Part shown: piece after piece, positions 60,363-64,000 of the stretch
Layout: the number at the start of each line of letters is the position of its first letter
How positions within the stretch are numbered: position 1 is the stretch's first letter
Assembly: GCF_028369105.1 (NCBI RefSeq)
Contig: NZ_JAQNDO010000001.1
Coordinates: 372,001 to 436,000 of the forward strand
From: Polyangium mundeleinium
GTDB taxonomy: Bacteria; Myxococcota_A; Polyangia; Polyangiales; Polyangiaceae
Direction of reading: 5' to 3'
DNA: 64,000 bases
Program-made: the position numbers and the translations under genes
Notes under the pieces: generated by a model
Told to the model about the DNA's origin: nothing
The model's input: the letters and a program-made list of their open reading frames with translations, nothing else
The model's database searches: none

Positions 60363-60365
60363 GCG

Positions 60366-61938
<1,573 letters not shown>

Positions 61939-61946
<8 letters not shown>

Positions 61947-62625
61947 GCCGTATTTGATCTGCCCGAAAAGCTGGCGCCGGAGCACGCTGGAGCCGGACGG
62001 GGAGTTGATCGCGCGCGTCGACAGCGGCGGGACCCCGAGCACGTCCGTCGACGCCTACTGGGACGGCGACCTCCCCTGGCTCACGCCGAAAGAAATCACG
62101 AGCCTGGAGGACGGCGTCTTCGTCTCGCGCACGGAGCGCTCGATCACGCAGCTCGGCCTGGAAAACTCCTCGGCGAAGCTCTTGCCCCCGGGGACCGTGA
62201 TGCTGAGCAAACGCGCGCCCGTCGGGGCCGTCGCCGTGAACGCCGTCCCGATGGCCACGAACCAGGGGTTTTTGAACTTTCGCTGCGGCCCGGCCTTACG
62301 ACCGCTTTACCTCGCGTATTGGCTGCGCGCGAACCGGCCTTACCTCGACAAGGTCGCGAATGGCTCGACGTACCCGGAGCTTTACCAGAGCGACCTCTTC
62401 GAATTCGAGCTCGCCGTGCCCCCGCTTTCCGTCCAGGATCGTATCATCGAGGTCCTGAGCGCCCTCCAATTCGCTTCGCTCCTCGGCCTCCCGCTCGAAC
62501 AATCCGTCACGCGCCCCGAGGCGATGGTCGCGCTCCAGGAGCAAAACCGACGCCTTTCGAGCATCCGCGACGCGCTCCTCCCGCTGCTCCTCTCGGGCGC
62601 GCTCGACGTATCCAAGAAAGCGTGA
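61939..62625 (+). CDS. hsdS: half-size HsdS specificity subunit (one TRD)
   Basis: DNA specificity subunit of the type I system, only 228 residues where standard HsdS has about 400 and two target-recognition domains. It has one TRD (about residues 10-165; [60 protein letters not shown]) and one conserved helix ([20 protein letters not shown]). Half-subunits are known to pair as dimers and to recognise palindromic sites. The GTG start overlaps hsdM by 8 bases. The gene could be whole as it stands: there is no frameshift remnant of a second TRD, as the next gene is unrelated. Confidence 0.88.
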
Positions 62626-62638
62626 CGATCGCGCGCCC

Positions 62639-62661
62639 CATGGCCTTATTCTGAGGCCATG
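62639..62661. promoter_or_regulatory. dyad covering the start codon of the next gene
   Basis: CATGGCCT (62639-62646) and AGGCCATG (62654-62661) form a perfect 8-bp stem with the loop TATTCTG. The right arm ends on the first ATG of the downstream lipoprotein gene, and the loop contains TATTCT, which could be a -10 element. It could be an operator or an RNA hairpin that hides the start, or a terminator for hsdS (stop 13 bases before). Confidence 0.55.
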
Positions 62662-63471
62662 ATGCAGCACCTTCTTTTCTTGCTTGCCCTCCTCGTCACC
62701 CTCCCCGCGTGCAGCCCCGCCATCGCGCCGCGCACGGGCGACACCACGCCGGCCGGCCAGTTCGGCTGGTCCGTGCACGCCACGCTCTGGAACTTCGGCA
62801 CGGGCCACTTCGAGCGCGGTAACGCCGAGGACGAATCCGTCTCCACCGGCGGCGCGGACATTTACCCCGAGACCGAGACGTTCCCCTGGTTCATGAGCGC
62901 CGGCTTCAGCGTATACGACGTCAGCCTTCGTTATGGCGTCAATCGTTGGTTCGAGCTCGGCGCCTCCCTCGGCTTCCAGCGCCTCGGCGGCGAAGCGCGT
63001 TTTGCCGTCCTCGATGAAGACAACGGCGACCCTGTCTCCATGGCCCTCGGCGCCGGCGGGTATTACTCGGCGATCGGCCATGGCCCCTGGGGCCGCGCCG
63101 GCTTCGACCTGAGCATTCGCCTCGGCCGCGTGGCGCCGCTCTTCAACCTCTACGTGAGCCACGGGGCCACGTACAACAGCGCCTACCTCGATTTGCCCGG
63201 CGACGACGATTGCCCCGAGGAGGCGCCCTGGCAACCCTGCGGCCAGCTTCAAGGCGTCCTGTGGAACGAGACGCGGCTGAGCGCGGCCCTGGGGGTCGCG
63301 TTTGCGGTGGGCAAGGAGGAAGGCAAGCAGGGAGCGTTCACCTTCGGGCTCGTGCCGCACCTGGTGCTCCATTCGTTCGGCGAGGAACGAGCTTTGGGGA
63401 CCTGGGGCGAGGATCTACGTCACGACGCGGGGTTGCATATCGTGATTGGAGGGCAGGGGCCGGGGTGGTGA
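62659..63471 (+). CDS. lipoprotein with a barrel-like fold, unknown function
   Basis: A 270-residue exported protein. Signal peptide with lipobox LLVTLPACSPA. The mature part is dense in short amphipathic strands with Gly and aromatic residues (GQFGWSVHATLWNFGTGHFE, PWFMSAGFSVYDVSLRYGVN, RWFELGASLGFQRLGGEARF, RLSAALGVAFAVGKEEGKQG), as in small outer-membrane barrels. A Cys pair (DDCPEEAPWQPCGQL) may form a disulfide in a loop. Two ATGs (62659, 62662) are possible starts. No known family assigned. Confidence 0.65.
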   Translation: MMQHLLFLLALLVTLPACSPAIAPRTGDTTPAGQFGWSVHATLWNFGTGHFERGNAEDESVSTGGADIYPETETFPWFMSAGFSVYDVSLRYGVNRWFELGASLGFQRLGGEARFAVLDEDNGDPVSMALGAGGYYSAIGHGPWGRAGFDLSIRLGRVAPLFNLYVSHGATYNSAYLDLPGDDDCPEEAPWQPCGQLQGVLWNETRLSAALGVAFAVGKEEGKQGAFTFGLVPHLVLHSFGEERALGTWGEDLRHDAGLHIVIGGQGPGW

Positions 63472-63491
63472 ACGTCCCGGCCGCGTGGGCC

Positions 63492-63647
63492 CTACCTTCG
63501 ATACCGACCCCGCGTGATCCGCCAATACACGAGACTCGCCACCTGCCGCGGGCTCATCCCCTCGACGCGCAGGCGCAGGAAGCGCGCGAGGCGCAAGACC
63601 CCGCCGGGGTTCAATCGTGCTGCCTTTCGTAGGGTGCCACGGCGCAT
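63492..63647 (-). CDS. possible small basic protein (51 aa)
   Basis: A short open frame on the minus strand, starting MRRGTLRKAARLNPGGVLR and containing FLRLRVEGMSPRQVASLVYW, strongly basic and helical. GGGAG lies just two bases before the ATG, a short spacing. A hairpin of 10 bp with one mismatch (63629-63638 with 63648-63657) spans the ribosome site and start, so the frame may instead be a shadow of a terminator for the gene to the right. Codon third positions are less G/C-biased than in clear genes here. Confidence 0.35.
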   Translation of the reverse strand: MRRGTLRKAARLNPGGVLRLARFLRLRVEGMSPRQVASLVYWRITRGRYRR

Positions 63648-63677
63648 GGCTCCCTACAGATAGCAGCAACGACGCCC

Positions 63678-64000
63678 TCAGTCCTCGTCGCCTTCGTCCT
63701 CGCCCTCCTCGTCCTCCTCCAACCCCTCCTCCACCGCGGCGAACAGCGCCGCGTGCCGCAGGATCTCGATCGCGCCTTCGATGGCAGACTTCGGCGACGC
63801 GAGGGACAAATCGTCGTAGGCGAAGCGGTATCCATCGACGATGCCGTCCTCCGAAAGGAGAACGAACCGGTCGGCCCCTTTGGGCTGCGCGAGGAGGACG
63901 GCGAACGGAGCTGACGGCGGGCTCGTCTCTCCGAAAAAGCCACGCTGCGCCGCGCTGTCGCGGATCTCGTCGATCGACAGGAAGCGGAACGTCCCCCACG
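63678..64000 (-). CDS. partial protein with acidic C-terminus, runs off the window
   Basis: The 5' end lies beyond the right edge; about 107 codons are visible. The readable part includes RFLSIDEIRDSAAQRGFFGE and ADRFVLLSEDGIVDGYRFAY, then SPKSAIEGAIEILRHAALFA, and ends in a very acidic tail (VEEGLEEDEEGEDEGDED). No family recognised. Acidic tails like this are common in soluble cytoplasmic proteins of this lineage. Confidence 0.6.
   Translation of the reverse strand, partial: WGTFRFLSIDEIRDSAAQRGFFGETSPPSAPFAVLLAQPKGADRFVLLSEDGIVDGYRFAYDDLSLASPKSAIEGAIEILRHAALFAAVEEGLEEDEEGEDEGDED

Noticed and set aside
63471-63680. tRNA-like or other RNA gene at the right end
   Set aside because: No cloverleaf or CCA-adjacent pattern; the hairpin there is short.

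Overview
The window comes from a very GC-rich bacterial chromosome whose codon third positions are almost all G or C. It carries many Ala/Pro/Gly-rich lipoproteins, several Hanks-type Ser/Thr kinases with Pro-rich juxtamembrane tails, a near-consensus sigma-54 promoter and Gly/Ser-rich surface proteins. Together these suggest a myxobacterium (Myxococcota, probably a Polyangiales/Sorangium-like lineage); this is inferred from gene style, not from a marker gene. No rRNA, tRNA, CRISPR array, insertion sequence or prophage was recognised. Most of the window is chromosomal core and lineage-specific genes, and the clearest accessory material is at the right end.

Layout. 1-6.3 kb: nadA, a receiver-only response regulator, a deoxynucleoside kinase, an outer-membrane protein, a DUF4920 lipoprotein, a GCS2-type ligase and a Pro-rich membrane protein. 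6.3-11.4 kb: a lipoprotein with three tandem DsbA-like domains, divergent from an MbnP/MbnH-type copper-protein operon preceded by a sigma-54 promoter and followed by an uncharacterised lipoprotein gene. 11.4-25.8 kb: a membrane glycosyltransferase, a zinc carboxypeptidase, miaA, a PAP2 phosphatase, a P450, several small lipoproteins, a Ser/Thr kinase, purN and an FAD oxidoreductase. The last of these is followed by four back-to-back hairpins. 26-35 kb: a PEGA-like protein, rsmD, truA, an HtrA protease, an intact Ser/Thr kinase beside a paralogue that has lost its catalytic residues (a pseudokinase), and a NamZ-type muramidase.

35-44 kb: an unknown protein, a GNAT protein, a long-chain acyl-CoA dehydrogenase, then a c-di-AMP module. 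In this module a 7TM-HD phosphodiesterase (PgpH type) faces a folP-cdaA-cdaR operon, so synthesis, its membrane regulator and degradation of the second messenger are encoded head to head. 44-56 kb: a BMP-family binding protein, glpK, an FHA-GAF-adenylate cyclase, accA, a Gfo/Idh/MocA oxidoreductase, a metallophosphoesterase, a DUF971 protein with engB, an ECF-type sigma factor and a PAS-STAS protein.

56.5-62.6 kb is the most unusual part. A 1278-residue membrane protein joins a degenerate NuoL-like half, a periplasmic PEGA-like loop, a beta-sandwich behind an internal signal-like segment and a NuoM-like half. The charged residues that make NuoL and NuoM proton pumps are replaced in both halves. 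It runs directly into hsdM and a half-size, single-TRD hsdS, and no hsdR is present in the window. A small beta-barrel-like lipoprotein and an acidic partial protein close the window.

Many neighbouring genes overlap by ATGA or GTGA, or sit within about 15 bases (mbnH/next gene, 21064/21067, cdaA/cdaR, DUF971/engB, hsdM/hsdS), which indicates tight operons and translational coupling.
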